Part shown: one piece after another, positions 15,633-15,887 of the stretch
How the letters are laid out: every line of letters begins with the position of its first letter
Position numbering within the stretch: the stretch's first letter is position 1
Source: Desulfobacteraceae bacterium
Lineage (GTDB): Bacteria; Desulfobacterota; Desulfobacteria; Desulfobacterales; Desulfobacteraceae
Direction of reading: 5' to 3'
Assembly (NCBI GenBank): GCA_011390435.1
Contig: JAABSK010000042.1
Location: 1 to 15,887 of the forward strand
Length of the DNA: 15,887 bases
Position numbers and translations under genes: made by a program
The notes under the pieces: model-generated
What the model was told of the DNA's origin: nothing
The model's database searches: none
What the model saw: the letters and a program-made list of their open reading frames with translations, nothing else

Positions 15633-15887
15633 TTATCGGTTAAAAAGGCCGGGATTTTTGGTGACAAAAAGATGAATCCATCGTTCAAGAAATGATTCGT
15701 TTTTAGCGGATTTGATATATCCATAGCCTAAAACCGATATGATCAATGCACCGACCGCATCAACCAAAAGGTCCAGCATGGTGTCGGTCAGGCCGGAAGG
15801 GTCTCCCAGCATGGGTTTTTGCATATTCATTCCAAAGAAGGTGTCCATGCTGAATTCAAACAGTTCCCAGATCGTGCCGATACCCAG
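15633..15887 (-). CDS. Integral membrane protein, C-terminal part (cut by window edge)
   Basis: The last 84 residues of a membrane protein whose gene begins right of the window; the frame is open to base 15887, so the ATG at 15848 is internal. The visible part starts LGIGTIWELFEFSMD, then TFFGMNMQKPMLGDPSGLTDTMLDLLVDAVGALI, with one clear membrane helix (about LVDAVGALIISVLGYGYI) and a basic tail. The WELFEF-nn-DTMLDLLVDAVGAL pattern resembles small bacterial membrane proteins of the YjdF/DUF2238 or VanZ-like kind, whose function is unknown; I am unsure of the family. It is 124 nt upstream of fdhA in the same direction, with the 11-bp array between them, so fdhA probably has its own promoter. 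Confidence 0.8.
   Translation of the reverse strand: MGIGTIWELFEFSMDTFFGMNMQKPMLGDPSGLTDTMLDLLVDAVGALIISVLGYGYIKSAKNESFLERWIHLFVTKNPGLFNR

Noticed and set aside
1..15887. CRISPR array, insertion sequence, tRNA, rRNA or integrase
   Set aside because: No repeat-spacer series, terminal inverted repeats, transposase or integrase motifs, or cloverleaf-like sequence was seen on either strand.

Overview
This window most likely comes from a sulfate-reducing deltaproteobacterium (Desulfobacterota, probably Desulfobacteraceae). The basis is a Tat-exported selenocysteine formate dehydrogenase paired with a 12-cysteine beta subunit of the periplasmic Desulfovibrio type, plus FdhE, the sensory-kinase-rich neighbourhood and moderate GC. 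The taxon is an inference; no rRNA or other marker gene is present.

Left half (1-9572, all + strand, gaps of 34 nt or less, so probably one transcript that starts left of the window). It opens with the end of a peptide ABC transporter: a permease C-terminus and two ATPases of the DppD and DppF types. Without a large gap follows a signalling module: a lipoprotein-like periplasmic binding protein of the branched-chain amino acid receptor family, a membrane histidine kinase (periplasmic sensor, HAMP, PAS, HisKA, ATPase), a response regulator whose receiver is fused to a STAS domain instead of a DNA-binding domain, and a 1094-residue regulator with a MalT-like STAND ATPase, a helical-repeat middle and a C-terminal winged helix plus BTAD. 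The likely logic is ligand capture outside the cell, phosphorelay to the receiver-STAS protein, and control by protein-protein contact, possibly on the large regulator. This module is the best candidate here for an undescribed system.

Right half (15508-9575, all - strand). This is a formate dehydrogenase operon: fdhA (broken by an in-frame TGA that is a selenocysteine codon, so one gene of 1030 residues), fdhB, fdhE, an exported thioredoxin-fold protein with a CPIC site and an exported peroxiredoxin with a single catalytic cysteine. The last three cistrons overlap. A perfect 12-bp hairpin sits between fdhB and fdhE. Upstream of fdhA lies an array of four 11-bp units that resembles a PhoB/OmpR-type operator. 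The two halves converge with only 2 nt between their stop codons.

The right edge (15633-15887, - strand) holds the C-terminus of a small integral membrane protein. No tRNA, rRNA, CRISPR, insertion sequence or long repeat was seen, and no gene-free stretch exceeds 300 bases.
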